Shown here one piece after another: positions 35,399 through 45,309 of a DNA stretch of 63,160 nucleotides. The stretch is from Nodosilinea sp. LEGE 06152 (GTDB taxonomy: Bacteria; Cyanobacteriota; Cyanobacteriia; Phormidesmidales; Phormidesmidaceae). Each line of letters starts with the position of its first letter. The stretch's first letter is position 1. Under the pieces are notes generated by a model. That model had not been told where the DNA came from. It searched no databases and saw nothing but the letters and a program-made list of their open reading frames with translations. The stretch is taken from positions 215,654-278,813 of the forward strand of contig NZ_JADEWR010000002.1 in the NCBI RefSeq assembly GCF_015207525.1. Reading direction: 5' to 3'. Made by a program: the position numbers and the translations under genes.

Positions 35399-36211
35399 AT
35401 GACCATGTCTCCCCTTGACGATATTCCCCAAGCGGCCCGCGACGTACCTCTATACTCTACGGAGTCAGAGCAACCCTCCTGGCTGCGGCGCACTCGACTG
35501 CTGCGCCGAACCCTGGGCCTGGCTCTGCTGGCTCTGGCCGCGGGGGGTCTGGTGGCCTGGTACCAGACCAGCGGGTTTTCTGCCGCTGAGTTTGCTCAGC
35601 CTTTCGAAACCATGATCAATCGCTCCGCCGCCGAAACAGACGGAGCCGCCCCCGCCGCCAGCGACCTGGAGGAAAACCGCGCTGTTGCCACACAGCTGGC
35701 CCCCTCTAGCCGCACCCTGCTCAACCACCGCGCCTACGACGAAGCTCCTGCCGAAGAGCTCGTTACGCTATCTGCCAACGCCAGCATTCGGCTGCGCTCC
35801 ACGGCGGCGGCCGAGTACGAGGCCATGACCCGCGCCGCCGCCCGCCAGGGAGTCAGACTGGTGCCGCTGTCAGGCTTTCGCTCCCAGGCGGAACAGGAGC
35901 AAATATTCTTTGGCCTCAAGGCCGAGCGCGGTCAGGATGCCCAAACCCGCGCCGAGGTGAGTGCCCCGCCCGGCTACAGCGAGCACCACACCGGCTACGC
36001 TATCGATATCGGCGACGCCAACCAGGCGGGCACCAACCTCAATGCCGACTTTGAGAACACTCGCGCCTATGAGTGGCTGGACACCAACGCCGTGCAGTAC
36101 GGCTATGAGCTGTCGTTTCCGCCCGACAACTTTCAGGGGGTGGCCTTCGAGCCCTGGCACTGGCGCTTTGTAGGCGATCGCATCAGCCTGGAAACCTTCT
36201 ATCGCGAGTAA
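35399..36211 (+). CDS. Membrane-anchored D-Ala-D-Ala carboxypeptidase, M15/VanY type
   Basis: The enzyme trims D-Ala from peptidoglycan stem peptides. The 270 residues have a cytoplasmic N-terminus, a membrane anchor (about 40-60: LGLALLALAAGGLVAWY), a linker, and the M15B domain with zinc ligands in PPGYSEHHTGYAIDIGD and EPWHWRFVG and the substrate block LSGFRSQAEQEQIFFG. Length and motifs are normal. The gene diverges from the AEC carrier and precedes the large AsmA/TamB-like gene. Confidence 0.93.
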   Translation: MTMSPLDDIPQAARDVPLYSTESEQPSWLRRTRLLRRTLGLALLALAAGGLVAWYQTSGFSAAEFAQPFETMINRSAAETDGAAPAASDLEENRAVATQLAPSSRTLLNHRAYDEAPAEELVTLSANASIRLRSTAAAEYEAMTRAAARQGVRLVPLSGFRSQAEQEQIFFGLKAERGQDAQTRAEVSAPPGYSEHHTGYAIDIGDANQAGTNLNADFENTRAYEWLDTNAVQYGYELSFPPDNFQGVAFEPWHWRFVGDRISLETFYRE

Positions 36212-36361
36212 CGCGAGTAGACCGCGAGTAAACTGGCGTCAGTAGATCTGTAGATTTAAACAGCAAATCAACTGGCGCCGTCAGCCTACCGCAACCGTCC
36301 CCTGCGCGAAGTCGCTGGCGAAGCCACCCCAGAAGGGCCAGGAGACAACTCAAAAGGGCGT

Positions 36362-36382
36362 TGGCTGAGCGGAGTCGAAGCC
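36362..36382. repeat. Dispersed element, inverse of 27201
   Basis: TGGCTGAGCGGAGTCGAAGCC is the inverse complement of the CTTCGACTCCGCTCAG element. It lies between the VanY-like and AsmA/TamB-like genes. Confidence 0.5.
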
Positions 36383-36501
36383 AGTGTAGGGTCAAGGACG
36401 CTGACGTTTCCTGTGGCCTAGGGATGGTCTGGGCCTAAAGGTTTTACGGCATTTTCAACTGTCACTGACATAGTTTTAGCTATTCTGCCTGGCGCTGATA
36501 T

Positions 36502-39500
36502 ATGACCCTTGCACGTCAAAAATTTTCTGGGTATAGGCCAGCAGAATGGTTAAAAACAACGGCAAAGGCGGTAGCCCCCTGGGCCATCATTGGCGCTGTT
36601 CTCAGTGGGGTCTTGGGGCTTAGAGGCCTTCACTCCACAGCAGAACAAACCCTCTCAGACGCCCTCGGGCGATCGGTTGAGCTGGGCGGCCTGCGCGGCG
36701 TTTCCCACCGCGGCCTCTGGTTGGGCAAAACCGTTATTCCCCCGGCCGAGGCCGAGGCGCTGGCTGGGCAAATCGACGCGATCGCGATCGCCTTTAACCC
36801 GTGGGTACTGCTGACTCGGCGTGAATGGCAGGCGGCGATAACCCTGGTGCGGCCAGAGTTTTCGGTGGTGCTGTCCGAAGATGGGGCCTGGCCCAGCCTG
36901 AGCCAAGACAGCGGGGCCGCCTCCCATCGCTCGGTCAGCCTAGAGACTCTCCGGATTGAGTCGGGCGCGCTCACCCTACACACCTCCAGACCAAACCCCA
37001 CGGCCTCCGGCCAGCGCTTGTCCCTGACGCTGCAACAAATTCAGGCCAGGGTTCGCCGTTCTGATCGGCCCCAACCTGGTCAGGTTGCTTTTGAGCTGGC
37101 TGGGCAACTTGGGCCGGGCCAGGTTCAGACCAGCGGTACGGTTGATCTGAGGCAGCGATCGCTCCAGGCCAGTGTGCAAACGCAAAACCTGCCCCTGGCC
37201 AGTCTCAATCTGGCCCTGCCCTCGGCAATCACCCTGCGGGCAGGGGCGCTCAACAGCGACGTCAGCCTGTCTACCCCTCTGCCCAATGCCGCCAAATCTC
37301 CCCTGGCCGCCCTCAACCTGGAGGGAACAGTGGTGGTGCAGGATAGCCAGGCCCAGCTGGGCCAGCTATCAGCCCCGGTTGACCCGCTACACACCACGCT
37401 GACGTTTCAGGGCCAGCGGGTGAGCCTGAGCGACACCCATCTGCAAATCGGCCCCCTGACGATCAGCGCAGCGGGTAGCTTAGACTCTAAAACCGGCTAC
37501 GACCTAAGCGCTCAGGTGCCACCCGTGGCTAGCGACCAGTTGCGGGCCGTTGTGGGCGATCGCCTGCCCGTAGACCCCAGCCAGCCCTGGCAGTGGCAGG
37601 TCTGGATCACAGGGCCATTTGATGAACCTACGGTGGTAGTGCAGCCCGACCCGGCCCTGACGCCGCCCGGTCGACTGCCGATCGACCTGGGCCTGACGGC
37701 GGTGACGCTGGGCATGCAGGCCCAGGCGCTGCCCACCCGCGACTGGATTGGCCCAATTGAAGGGGCAACCTATGAGTTTCGCAACGATGGGGCCTGGTTT
37801 ACCCTCAGCGATGGCACGGTGGTGCCGCCTTTGTCTGAAACCGCTTACCAGCGGGCCAGCGGAGCTCTGGGCAGTGGCCTGCGCCCCGCCCTCGATCGCA
37901 AGTTTTTTTGGTTCTTGCAGACCAACCCCTACGTCACCGCGATCGCTGCCGACCTGGCCCAGAACCAACTGCTGGGCTACCGCCAGGGCAGCCGCTTCGA
38001 CACCGATCGCTTCTTTTTAGATTATTTTGTGCCGGTCTACGCCGAGTCGAGCCAGGCGGCAGGGCTCGACCCTGGCGAGCCCCTGTGGATGCTTGACCAC
38101 TCCCTGCGCACCCTGCACGACCCGCTGCTGCGCCACCCCGATGCCAGCCCCATTACGGCGGGGTCGGGCACCGTCGGCTCGTTTTGGGCGGGTGAGCAGC
38201 TGTTGTCGATGCAGCAGTTGCTCACCCGCCCGCTGCTGGCGCAGCCAGGGCAAACGGGGCAGCTGGCCCGTCTAGCGGTGCTCAAGCAGCTCAATGCCTC
38301 CACCTCGCTCGACAGTCGGCGGCTGTCGAGTAGCCCAGAGCTAATGTCCAAGATACCCAACGTCACCTTCGGGGCCGAGGAGGGGGCGATCGCCCTGGCC
38401 CTGGGCATGATGCGGTTTGAGGGCGAGGGCATTTACCCTGAGTCGTTGCGATCGCTAGCCGCCTCGATTGAGCAAAACGAGCTCGACAAGCACGCCCTGC
38501 GCACCGCTATCACAGGCAAAATGCGAAGCTTAGCCACCGAGAACCGGGCGGCCCTGAGCTTTGCCCTGCTGCAGTTTAGCGATCGCGACTGGGCCGCTGT
38601 GGGTATGGGCAAGCAGCTGTTTCCTGGCGGGGCAGGCCACCTCACGGGCGGCAACACGCTGTCGGTGCTGGTGTCTCGCCAAGAGAAGGCGGGCTACAGC
38701 CTGGCTGCGGCCTACCAAAACAGCCGCCTGCTGCTGCTCGAAATGCTGTCTGGGGCAGACCGGGCAGCGGGGGGCGATCGCATGGTGTTTGCGGTGCTCA
38801 AAGACCACGCCTTTAGCCCCCGCTTTTGGCAAATTTTGGCTCAAAAAGAACCGCTGCTGGCCGCCCGGCTGGGGGCGATCGCTACCGATATCAGCGGCTA
38901 CCGGCAGCTGGCCCAGCAGGGGGCCACGCTGCACGAGGCCTTCTATGCTGCGCTGGTTACCGCCAACCAGGATATTGGCGTCAGCGCTACGCTCAAGCAG
39001 GCCGTGGGGTTTCAGGCCCACCTGGCCCGCCTGCTCGACCAGGCCTTTGCCCCCGCCAACCCCAGCGATTTGCGCTACCGTGCCTTTCGCCGCAGCCTCG
39101 CCATCTATCTCAGAGAAGCCCCCGATATTTCGGTCTATGGGGGCAGCGAGGGGGCTCTGCGGGCCTACGGCCAGGAAACCCTCAACGTGCAGGAGCTGAT
39201 CGCCGTCGATGTGGCCGATGCCCCTCGGGTTCGGGCGCTGGCCCGCCTGTACCAGGAGGCTCTGGCCAACGGCCTAATCACGGAATGGGACGCCGCCGGG
39301 TTTCAGCGCATTTTGCTGACGGGGGCGCTGCTGGCGGCGGGGGTAGAGCGCCCCGCATTACCCGCCGAGCTGCGGGACGTGGGCTTTCCCAGCGCCCAGT
39401 TTCGCCGCGACCTGCTGTTTGTGGTGGGGGTAGAGGGCATTCAGGTGGAGGCGACCCGGCTGGGCATTCAGGCCCACGACCATCGGGTGGGCTTTCAGCC

Positions 39501-39801
39501 GGTGGCCCGGCCCAACTATCGCGCTCCTGGGTTGAATGGAGCCGATTCAGCCAGCTGCCCCACTGAACCCTACGTGGCCGCGATCGCCCTCGGTGCCGCC
39601 AGCGCCTTCGTTTGGGATGCCGAGGCCCAGCGGGTAATCCTGCGGCGGGGTAGTACCCGCTGCCCCCTGCCCGCAGACTGGACGGCGCTGTTCTTCCCAG
39701 CCCTGCTGGAGAGCATACCGATTGAGCACTCGGAGTCGGGGCGCGATCGCCTCCAAACCAGCCTGCAGACCGCCAAACAGCTAGAAGCCGGGATCTTCTG
39801 A
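36502..39801 (+). CDS. Large AsmA/TamB-like chimera with unknown C-terminal half
   Basis: The protein has 1099 residues. After a membrane anchor (about 25-45: WAIIGAVLSGVLGL), residues 50-400 read like the N-terminal repeats of AsmA/TamB lipid-bridge proteins: ELGGLRGVSHRGLWLG, VIPPAEAEA, AIAFNPWVLLTRREWQ and ITLVRPEFSVVLSEDG. The rest (about 400-1099) is different: a beta segment (IGPIEGATYEFRNDGAWF), then a long helical part (FGAEEGAIALALGMMRFEGEG, TGKMRSLATENRAALSFALL) and a Cys-containing end domain (ASCPTEPYVAAIALG, GSTRCPLPADW). I know no family with this second half. The M41-like peptidase starts 95 bases later on the same strand. Confidence 0.7.
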   Translation: MTLARQKFSGYRPAEWLKTTAKAVAPWAIIGAVLSGVLGLRGLHSTAEQTLSDALGRSVELGGLRGVSHRGLWLGKTVIPPAEAEALAGQIDAIAIAFNPWVLLTRREWQAAITLVRPEFSVVLSEDGAWPSLSQDSGAASHRSVSLETLRIESGALTLHTSRPNPTASGQRLSLTLQQIQARVRRSDRPQPGQVAFELAGQLGPGQVQTSGTVDLRQRSLQASVQTQNLPLASLNLALPSAITLRAGALNSDVSLSTPLPNAAKSPLAALNLEGTVVVQDSQAQLGQLSAPVDPLHTTLTFQGQRVSLSDTHLQIGPLTISAAGSLDSKTGYDLSAQVPPVASDQLRAVVGDRLPVDPSQPWQWQVWITGPFDEPTVVVQPDPALTPPGRLPIDLGLTAVTLGMQAQALPTRDWIGPIEGATYEFRNDGAWFTLSDGTVVPPLSETAYQRASGALGSGLRPALDRKFFWFLQTNPYVTAIAADLAQNQLLGYRQGSRFDTDRFFLDYFVPVYAESSQAAGLDPGEPLWMLDHSLRTLHDPLLRHPDASPITAGSGTVGSFWAGEQLLSMQQLLTRPLLAQPGQTGQLARLAVLKQLNASTSLDSRRLSSSPELMSKIPNVTFGAEEGAIALALGMMRFEGEGIYPESLRSLAASIEQNELDKHALRTAITGKMRSLATENRAALSFALLQFSDRDWAAVGMGKQLFPGGAGHLTGGNTLSVLVSRQEKAGYSLAAAYQNSRLLLLEMLSGADRAAGGDRMVFAVLKDHAFSPRFWQILAQKEPLLAARLGAIATDISGYRQLAQQGATLHEAFYAALVTANQDIGVSATLKQAVGFQAHLARLLDQAFAPANPSDLRYRAFRRSLAIYLREAPDISVYGGSEGALRAYGQETLNVQELIAVDVADAPRVRALARLYQEALANGLITEWDAAGFQRILLTGALLAAGVERPALPAELRDVGFPSAQFRRDLLFVVGVEGIQVEATRLGIQAHDHRVGFQPVARPNYRAPGLNGADSASCPTEPYVAAIALGAASAFVWDAEAQRVILRRGSTRCPLPADWTALFFPALLESIPIEHSESGRDRLQTSLQTAKQLEAGIF

Positions 39802-39896
39802 GTTCTTGGCCCTCGCTCCCCATCCTCGCTACCATAGAGCAACGCCGACCAGCGGCAGATGCTGCTGGGGCCTATCCATACGTATCGATTGATGGA

Positions 39897-40598
39897 GTGA
39901 TGGGAGACGACATGCGCGACACCACCCTCAACACCATTGCCATTGTCATCTTTGGGGTGACTATGGCCAGCCTGCTGGGGCCGATTATCGACCTGTCGCC
40001 AGGCGTGGTGGCGGTGTTTGCCGCCGTGGGGCTAGGGGTATTTAGCCTCGATCAGCTGGGCCTAGGTGGCCGCATCGGCGATATTTTGATGGATACGGTG
40101 GCCTGGGCCTCGCCTGAACACCGCCAGCGGGTGCTACACCACGAGGCTGGGCACTTTTTGGCGGCGGTGCTGCTCGACATTCCGGTTGAAGCCTACACCC
40201 TTAACACATGGGAAGCCTGGAAGCAGGGCATTCCCGGCCAGGGCGGTGTGGTGTTTGGCCCCAGCGACCCAGCGGCCTTGGCCCGCCTCACCCCTCAGAG
40301 CATTGACCGCTACTGCCAGGTGTGGATGGCGGGCATTGCCGCCGAGCAGATGATCTACGGCGACGCCCAGGGGGGCGGCAACGACACCGCCACGCTGGCC
40401 CTGTTTTGGCAGACCCTGGGGCGATCGCCCGCCGAAGCCCCGCTCAAACAGCGCTGGGCCGCGCTTCAGGCCAAAACTCTGCTGGAGAAGCACCGCGACG
40501 CTTTCGATGCATTGGTAACGGCTATGGGCGATCGCGCCCCCGTAGCCGACTGCTGTGCCCTGATCGAGCAGCACCGTGCTCAGCTAGAGGCAGCTTAG
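39897..40598 (+). CDS. M41/FtsH-like metallopeptidase domain protein without AAA domain
   Basis: This 233-residue protein has two N-terminal membrane segments (about 10-55), then HHEAGHFLAAVLLDIPVEAY, whose HExxH matches the zinc site of FtsH proteases. IAAEQMIYGDAQGGGNDTATL provides the downstream Asp-containing FtsH-type motif. The AAA ATPase module of FtsH is missing. Similar short proteins occur in cyanobacteria and plants. It could process peptides without unfolding or regulate FtsH. GTG 39897, ATG 39900 and ATG 39912 are possible starts; the last has GGGAGA at good spacing. Confidence 0.8.
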   Translation: MMGDDMRDTTLNTIAIVIFGVTMASLLGPIIDLSPGVVAVFAAVGLGVFSLDQLGLGGRIGDILMDTVAWASPEHRQRVLHHEAGHFLAAVLLDIPVEAYTLNTWEAWKQGIPGQGGVVFGPSDPAALARLTPQSIDRYCQVWMAGIAAEQMIYGDAQGGGNDTATLALFWQTLGRSPAEAPLKQRWAALQAKTLLEKHRDAFDALVTAMGDRAPVADCCALIEQHRAQLEAA

Positions 40599-40708
40599 GC
40601 GACTTTTGCCAAGGAGTTTTTCAATGGTGGGCAGTGTCCACCCTACAGCGGCTACAGTCGCTGGCTTTAAGCTGGTATCTTCCTCACCGGAAATCCTGCT
40701 AGCTATGG

Positions 40709-41302
40709 TTATACCTTTTGCAGTACAAACAGGCTGCCCTGGTTGCCGCGCCCAATTCGCAGATCGTCGTCGAGGTAGGTGACCTCCAGCCAGCCCGACT
40801 GGCGATCGGGGTTAATGCTGAAATCGATGCCCTGCAGCAGAGAAAACTTAGGGGTGGTTTGCATGGTCTCAATAAATTGGGCCACCGATTGGTAGCCCAA
40901 AGCCTGCCGCAGGCCCACAACACCCCGCACAAAGCGCACATTCACCCGTTGGGTAGAGACTGGCTCTAAGCTGGCGGCCACCGCCACCAGGCCCGACAGC
41001 AGGGGCGGCCCGTTTACCTCAGCAATGTTGTAAATGCGGTTTTCGGCCAGGCGAATCGACTGGTAAATGGGACCAAGGGAGGCCAAAGGCACGCGATCGA
41101 TGTTCAGCAGCTCGCGGCTAGTGGTATAGAGCAAGCGCCAGTCGCCGCTGAGGCGATCGCTAGCCTGCAGCGGCTCAGGCGTAGGGTTGCGGCCCTCCAG
41201 GGTAGCGGCAGCGGCCTGAATTGCAGCGCGATCGCCAGGGCTGCCATTAATACCTCGATTGATCCCAGCGACAGCGTCTAGTAGCTCAGCTTTGCCCAAC
41301 AT
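40709..41302 (-). CDS. PAP/fibrillin-family protein
   Basis: Fibrillins bind lipids and associate with thylakoids and lipid droplets in cyanobacteria and plastids. The 197-residue sequence has the family start KAELLDAVAGINRG, the core DRLSGDWRLLYTTSRELL, the segment YNIAEVNGPPLLSGLVAVAA, and the C-terminal YLDDDLRIGRGNQGSLFVL, which is diagnostic. It stands alone on the minus strand, convergent with the peptidase gene. Confidence 0.94.
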   Translation of the reverse strand: MLGKAELLDAVAGINRGINGSPGDRAAIQAAAATLEGRNPTPEPLQASDRLSGDWRLLYTTSRELLNIDRVPLASLGPIYQSIRLAENRIYNIAEVNGPPLLSGLVAVAASLEPVSTQRVNVRFVRGVVGLRQALGYQSVAQFIETMQTTPKFSLLQGIDFSINPDRQSGWLEVTYLDDDLRIGRGNQGSLFVLQKV

Positions 41303-41435
41303 GGCCCCAGTCCCCCAGCACTATCTCCGCAGCCAAGAGGCATGATACGGCAAAACTCCAAGCGCAACAGAAAGGGCGGCAGGCATAATGTCTCTGCTAG
41401 GATGGAATGTCTGCGTCTTGCTATAGGCCACCGCT

Positions 41436-41687
41436 ATGTCTGAAAAGTATTACAACCCCTCTTTGCGCCAGGTGCCCCGCAGCGCCAAGGCTCCCATTCT
41501 GCCCTCCTCCGGTAACTCCTCCATTCTGCACTGGCTAGAAGACATTGGCCGTCTACGCAGCCGCGATGTGGTCGAAAATATCCCCGATGAGGCCGAAAAC
41601 GAAGAAATTTCAGATCTGATGGGCAACGACGACAGCTTTGAGGACGATGACGACACCGATCTCGCCCTCGACGAGGACGACGACTAG
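41436..41687 (+). CDS. DUF3134 acidic small protein
   Basis: This 83-residue cyanobacterial protein of unknown function starts MSEKYYNPSLRQVPRSAKA. The middle is SILHWLEDIGRLRSRD and the tail is very acidic (DDDDTDLALDEDDD). The family is restricted to cyanobacteria. It lies between fibrillin (divergent) and mraY, 178 bases before the likely mraY start. Confidence 0.9.
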   Translation: MSEKYYNPSLRQVPRSAKAPILPSSGNSSILHWLEDIGRLRSRDVVENIPDEAENEEISDLMGNDDSFEDDDDTDLALDEDDD

Positions 41688-41865
41688 CCGCCGCTCCCAA
41701 ATAGACGCCAGTCAAATCTGTCGTTAAGTGTTGTTAAACTTCGCGTCTTAGTGAGACCATTCATTTAGACTTCCTGACTATTTCCTGCCGCCAGTCGTAG
41801 TCAATTGGAAGATCATCCAGTAGACTCCTGTTGGTGTGTGGTGTGATGCAATTGAGGAATTGTTA

Positions 41866-42960
41866 GTGGATGCGAAGTTTTTGGCATCGAAGCGGCTGTC
41901 TCTAAACGGCCAAACGTTATTTTGGCTGCTGGGCCTCGGTCTCAGCGCCGCTGCCGTCGGTCTAGACAGCCTTTTTGGGAACGCCGTTAGCCTGGGTGCG
42001 TCTATTACCGTGCCCTTTATCGTGGCGGCGCTGGGCAGCAGCCTGCTGGGGTTTACGGCCGTTCCCCTGCTGCGGGCCCTCAAAACCGGCCAGTTTATTC
42101 GCCAGGAAGGCCCCCAGGGTCACCTTAAGAAAGCGGGTACTCCTACGATGGGGGGTGCCTTTTTTGTGCCCGTCGCGATCGCGGTAGCCCTGTTGGCGAC
42201 GGGCTTTGCCCGCGATGCCGTCGCCGTGTCGCTGCTGACGCTGGCCTACGGAGCCATTGGCTGGGTTGACGACTGGCAGGTGATTCAGCGCCGCTCGAAT
42301 AAGGGCATTTCTCCCCGTGCCAAGCTGGGGCTGCAGATTGCGGTGGCCGTGCTGTTTTGCCTGTGGGTGCTGACCAGCCAGCCGATTAGCCTAACCACCG
42401 TAGCCCTGCCCCTGGGCCTGGGGCTACCCCTAGGGTTTTTGTTCTGGCCGCTGGCCGGGTTTGTGCTCGTGGCCGAAAGCAACGCCACCAACCTCACTGA
42501 CGGCCTCGACGGGCTGATGGGCGGCACGGGCGCGATCGCATTTATGGGTCTGGCGGCCATTGTGGCCCCCACCCATCCCGATTTGATGGTCTTCTGCGCC
42601 GCAATGGCCGGGGCCTGTCTGGGGTTTTTGCTGCACAACCACAACCCCGCCCGCGTTTTTATGGGCGATACGGGGTCGCTGGCGCTGGGCGCGGCCCTGG
42701 GCGCGGTGGGCATTCTCAGCGGCAACCTATTTGCTCTGCTGGTGCTCACCCTGCTGTTCTTTGCCGAAACCCTGTCGGTGATCATTCAGGTGGCCTACTT
42801 TAAGGCCACCAAAGGCCCCGATGGAGTGGGCAAGCGCTTCTTTAAGATGGCTCCTCTGCACCACCACTTTGAGCTATCCGGCTGGTCTGAAATTCAGGTG
42901 GTGGCGGTAGCCTATGCCGTCACAGCAGGGCTGGCGCTGCTCGCCCTTCAGCTGCTCTAG
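41866..42960 (+). CDS. mraY: Phospho-N-acetylmuramoyl-pentapeptide transferase
   Basis: MraY makes lipid I in peptidoglycan synthesis. I favour GTG 41866 (VDAKFLASKRL), with TTGAGGAA upstream; GTG 41836 is also in frame. About ten membrane helices are visible. Motifs include HLKKAGTPTMGGAFFVP, the Asp-pair regions GWVDDWQVI and NATNLTDGLDGLMGG, FMGDTGSLALGAALG, and the C-terminal KMAPLHHHFELSGWSE. All catalytic Asp and His are present. It is 43 bases before the isochorismatase start on the same strand. Confidence 0.96.
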   Translation: MDAKFLASKRLSLNGQTLFWLLGLGLSAAAVGLDSLFGNAVSLGASITVPFIVAALGSSLLGFTAVPLLRALKTGQFIRQEGPQGHLKKAGTPTMGGAFFVPVAIAVALLATGFARDAVAVSLLTLAYGAIGWVDDWQVIQRRSNKGISPRAKLGLQIAVAVLFCLWVLTSQPISLTTVALPLGLGLPLGFLFWPLAGFVLVAESNATNLTDGLDGLMGGTGAIAFMGLAAIVAPTHPDLMVFCAAMAGACLGFLLHNHNPARVFMGDTGSLALGAALGAVGILSGNLFALLVLTLLFFAETLSVIIQVAYFKATKGPDGVGKRFFKMAPLHHHFELSGWSEIQVVAVAYAVTAGLALLALQLL

Positions 42961-43003
42961 CCCACCGCGCTCTACCAGTCGGCCGCCCCCAAACCAGGTC
43001 GCT

Positions 43004-43780
43004 ATGGACATTTCAAACCTGCGTCCCCTGGGCAGCCCTCCCAACGCCTGGTGGGTCAACGACCACCTTGCTGATATCAGCCGCCAGGAGCTACAGCCCC
43101 GGCTAGCGGTTTTGACTACCCAAACCAAGCAGGTGCGGTTTGACCTCAGCAAAACGGCCTGCCTGGTGGTCGATATGCAAAACGACTTTTGCCACCCCGA
43201 CGGCTGGCTAGCCAGCATCGGGGTCGATGTTACGCCAGCGCGTCAGGCGATTGTGCCGCTGCAAACCCTGCTGCCCCTGCTGCGATCGGCCCAAGTGCCG
43301 GTGGTATGGGTTAACTGGGGCAACCGCGCCGACCTTTTAAACATCAGTGCCGGGCTGCGGCACGTCTACAATCCCACTGGGGCAGGGGTTGGTTTGGGCG
43401 ATCCACTGCCCGCCAACGGTGCCCCGGTGTTGACTAAGGGCAGTTGGGCAGCGGCGGTTGTCGATGAGCTGAAGGCCCAGCCCCAAGATATTTGGGTCGA
43501 TAAGTATCGCATGAGCGGCTTTTGGGATACGCCCCTCGACAGTATTTTGCGCAACCTGGGCAAAACCACCCTGCTATTTGCCGGAGTAAACGTGGACCAG
43601 TGCGTGATGGCAACCCTGCAAGACGCCAACTTCCTGGGCTACGACTGCATTTTGCTGCGCGACTGTAGCGCTACCACCTCGCCCGAGTACTGCGCCCAGG
43701 CCACTATCTATAACGTTAACCAGTGCTTTGGGTTCGTGGCTGACAGTGCTGCGATCGCCGCTGCCCTAGGAGTCAGCTAG
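43004..43780 (+). CDS. Isochorismatase-like cysteine hydrolase
   Basis: This 258-residue protein belongs to the cysteine-hydrolase superfamily that includes ureidoacrylate/biuret amidohydrolases. The catalytic triad is Asp in CLVVDMQNDFCHPDGW, Lys in DKYRMSGFWDTPLDS, and Cys in FAGVNVDQCVMATLQD. RDCSATTSPEYCAQATIYNV is the usual C-terminal block. The sequence resembles RutB or pyrimidine-catabolism types, but the substrate is uncertain. ATG 43004 gives normal length. Confidence 0.9.
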   Translation: MDISNLRPLGSPPNAWWVNDHLADISRQELQPRLAVLTTQTKQVRFDLSKTACLVVDMQNDFCHPDGWLASIGVDVTPARQAIVPLQTLLPLLRSAQVPVVWVNWGNRADLLNISAGLRHVYNPTGAGVGLGDPLPANGAPVLTKGSWAAAVVDELKAQPQDIWVDKYRMSGFWDTPLDSILRNLGKTTLLFAGVNVDQCVMATLQDANFLGYDCILLRDCSATTSPEYCAQATIYNVNQCFGFVADSAAIAAALGVS

Positions 43781-44042
43781 TCAGCGCTCGTCGCTCGAGC
43801 TGACTGGCAAAACCGCAGGCGGTGGCGCATCTTCAAGTAATACACGTAAACTATGAGCAGGGAACGGGCCAGAGCCGCTCTTTCCCAAACAGTCGTGTTT
43901 GCCCTGATATATCTTCACCTGCAGGCCCAGCGGCAAAACTTTTTTTGATTCAGCTGGTGCACTCGCGCTAAATTGAACTACCCTTGGGCAGACCAATTCT
44001 CACCCTTGTTTTTCAGTCTTCAACGCCCCTTCTACCGTCATC

Positions 44043-44744
44043 ATGAACGCACCTTATTCTTCCGAATCTGCTTATCCAGGGGTGGTTGCCCCAGAGGTAC
44101 CCCAGGGCAATCGGCAGGCTCCGTCAGTACCTATTTCGGTGTACCGCGAGCTCGCCACAGAACTGCGGGCCACCCAGGCGATGGTCGACTCGCTCAATCA
44201 ACAAAACCAGCAGCTTACCCAGCAAAACCAGGTGCTGCGCCAGGAAATGATTCGCTTTGCCGACTCGGCGGCCCGCCTCAAGCAAGCCATCGAGGTCAGC
44301 CAGCCCCAGCCGCTCGATATGGCGAGCGGTGGGCGATCGCCCCTAGAGTCCCACTTCAGCGCCGAAGCCCAGGCGATGGCCCCTGCCTACCCAATGGCCC
44401 TGCCGTCAATGCCCGATGACGACGAAGCCACAGCGTCACTGCCGGAACGGCTGTCTGAATCGGTAGGGGAAGGGGTTTCTACCCTGGCCAGCCAGATCAC
44501 CCAAATTGTGAAGAAGCCCAAGGCTAAGAAGTCGTCTAAAAAGCCACCTCAACGGCCACAGGCAGGCGTGCCTCAGCGGCTCTACACCGAAGAGCGCCTC
44601 GACCCCAACCGCCCCGGACAGCTGAGCCAGCGCCCCTCAGACCTGAGCGGGCTGTGGCTGGCCGCAACCATTTTGCTAATTGTTATTAGCGCCTTCGGGG
44701 CCGGTTTTCTGATCATGAAACCGCTGCTGAATACGTCGCGCTAG
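44043..44744 (+). CDS. Coiled-coil protein with C-terminal membrane anchor
   Basis: This 233-residue protein has an N-terminal disordered part, a glutamine-rich coiled coil (about 38-85: MVDSLNQQNQQLTQQNQVL), a disordered basic stretch (VKKPKAKKSSKKPPQRPQ), and a single membrane segment near the C-terminus (WLAATILLIVISAFGAGFLI). It looks like a tail-anchored scaffold. Function unknown. It precedes glnB by 163 bases on the same strand. Confidence 0.7.
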   Translation: MNAPYSSESAYPGVVAPEVPQGNRQAPSVPISVYRELATELRATQAMVDSLNQQNQQLTQQNQVLRQEMIRFADSAARLKQAIEVSQPQPLDMASGGRSPLESHFSAEAQAMAPAYPMALPSMPDDDEATASLPERLSESVGEGVSTLASQITQIVKKPKAKKSSKKPPQRPQAGVPQRLYTEERLDPNRPGQLSQRPSDLSGLWLAATILLIVISAFGAGFLIMKPLLNTSR

Positions 44745-44904
44745 AGCCTCGCGCTAGGGCTTTGCCGCTGAATAGGCCAACTGTTGAACCCCAGCCACCG
44801 CCGTCTCTTCTACAATTTTGTAGCAAGCGATGCAGTATTCTAGGGGGCAAGCCCGATACACATAGACCGAAGCTAAACGAAAACCGCTGAAGCACCCAGT
44901 TTGA

Positions 44905-45246
<342 letters not shown>

Positions 45247-45283
45247 CCCGCCTGGATGCCCCAACTTGTTGAAAACGTCCCTA

Positions 45284-45309
45284 GGCGCAGCGAGGTGCTG
45301 CGCCTTTTT
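45284..45309 (+). terminator. Intrinsic terminator of glnB
   Basis: GGCGCAGC, loop GAGGT, GCTGCGCC, then TTTTT (45305-45309). A perfect 8-bp GC-rich stem with a T-run. Confidence 0.95.

Noticed and set aside
44820..44833. NtcA site before glnB
   Set aside because: GTA-N8-TGC departs from GTA-N8-TAC at an essential base, and no well-placed -10 box follows.
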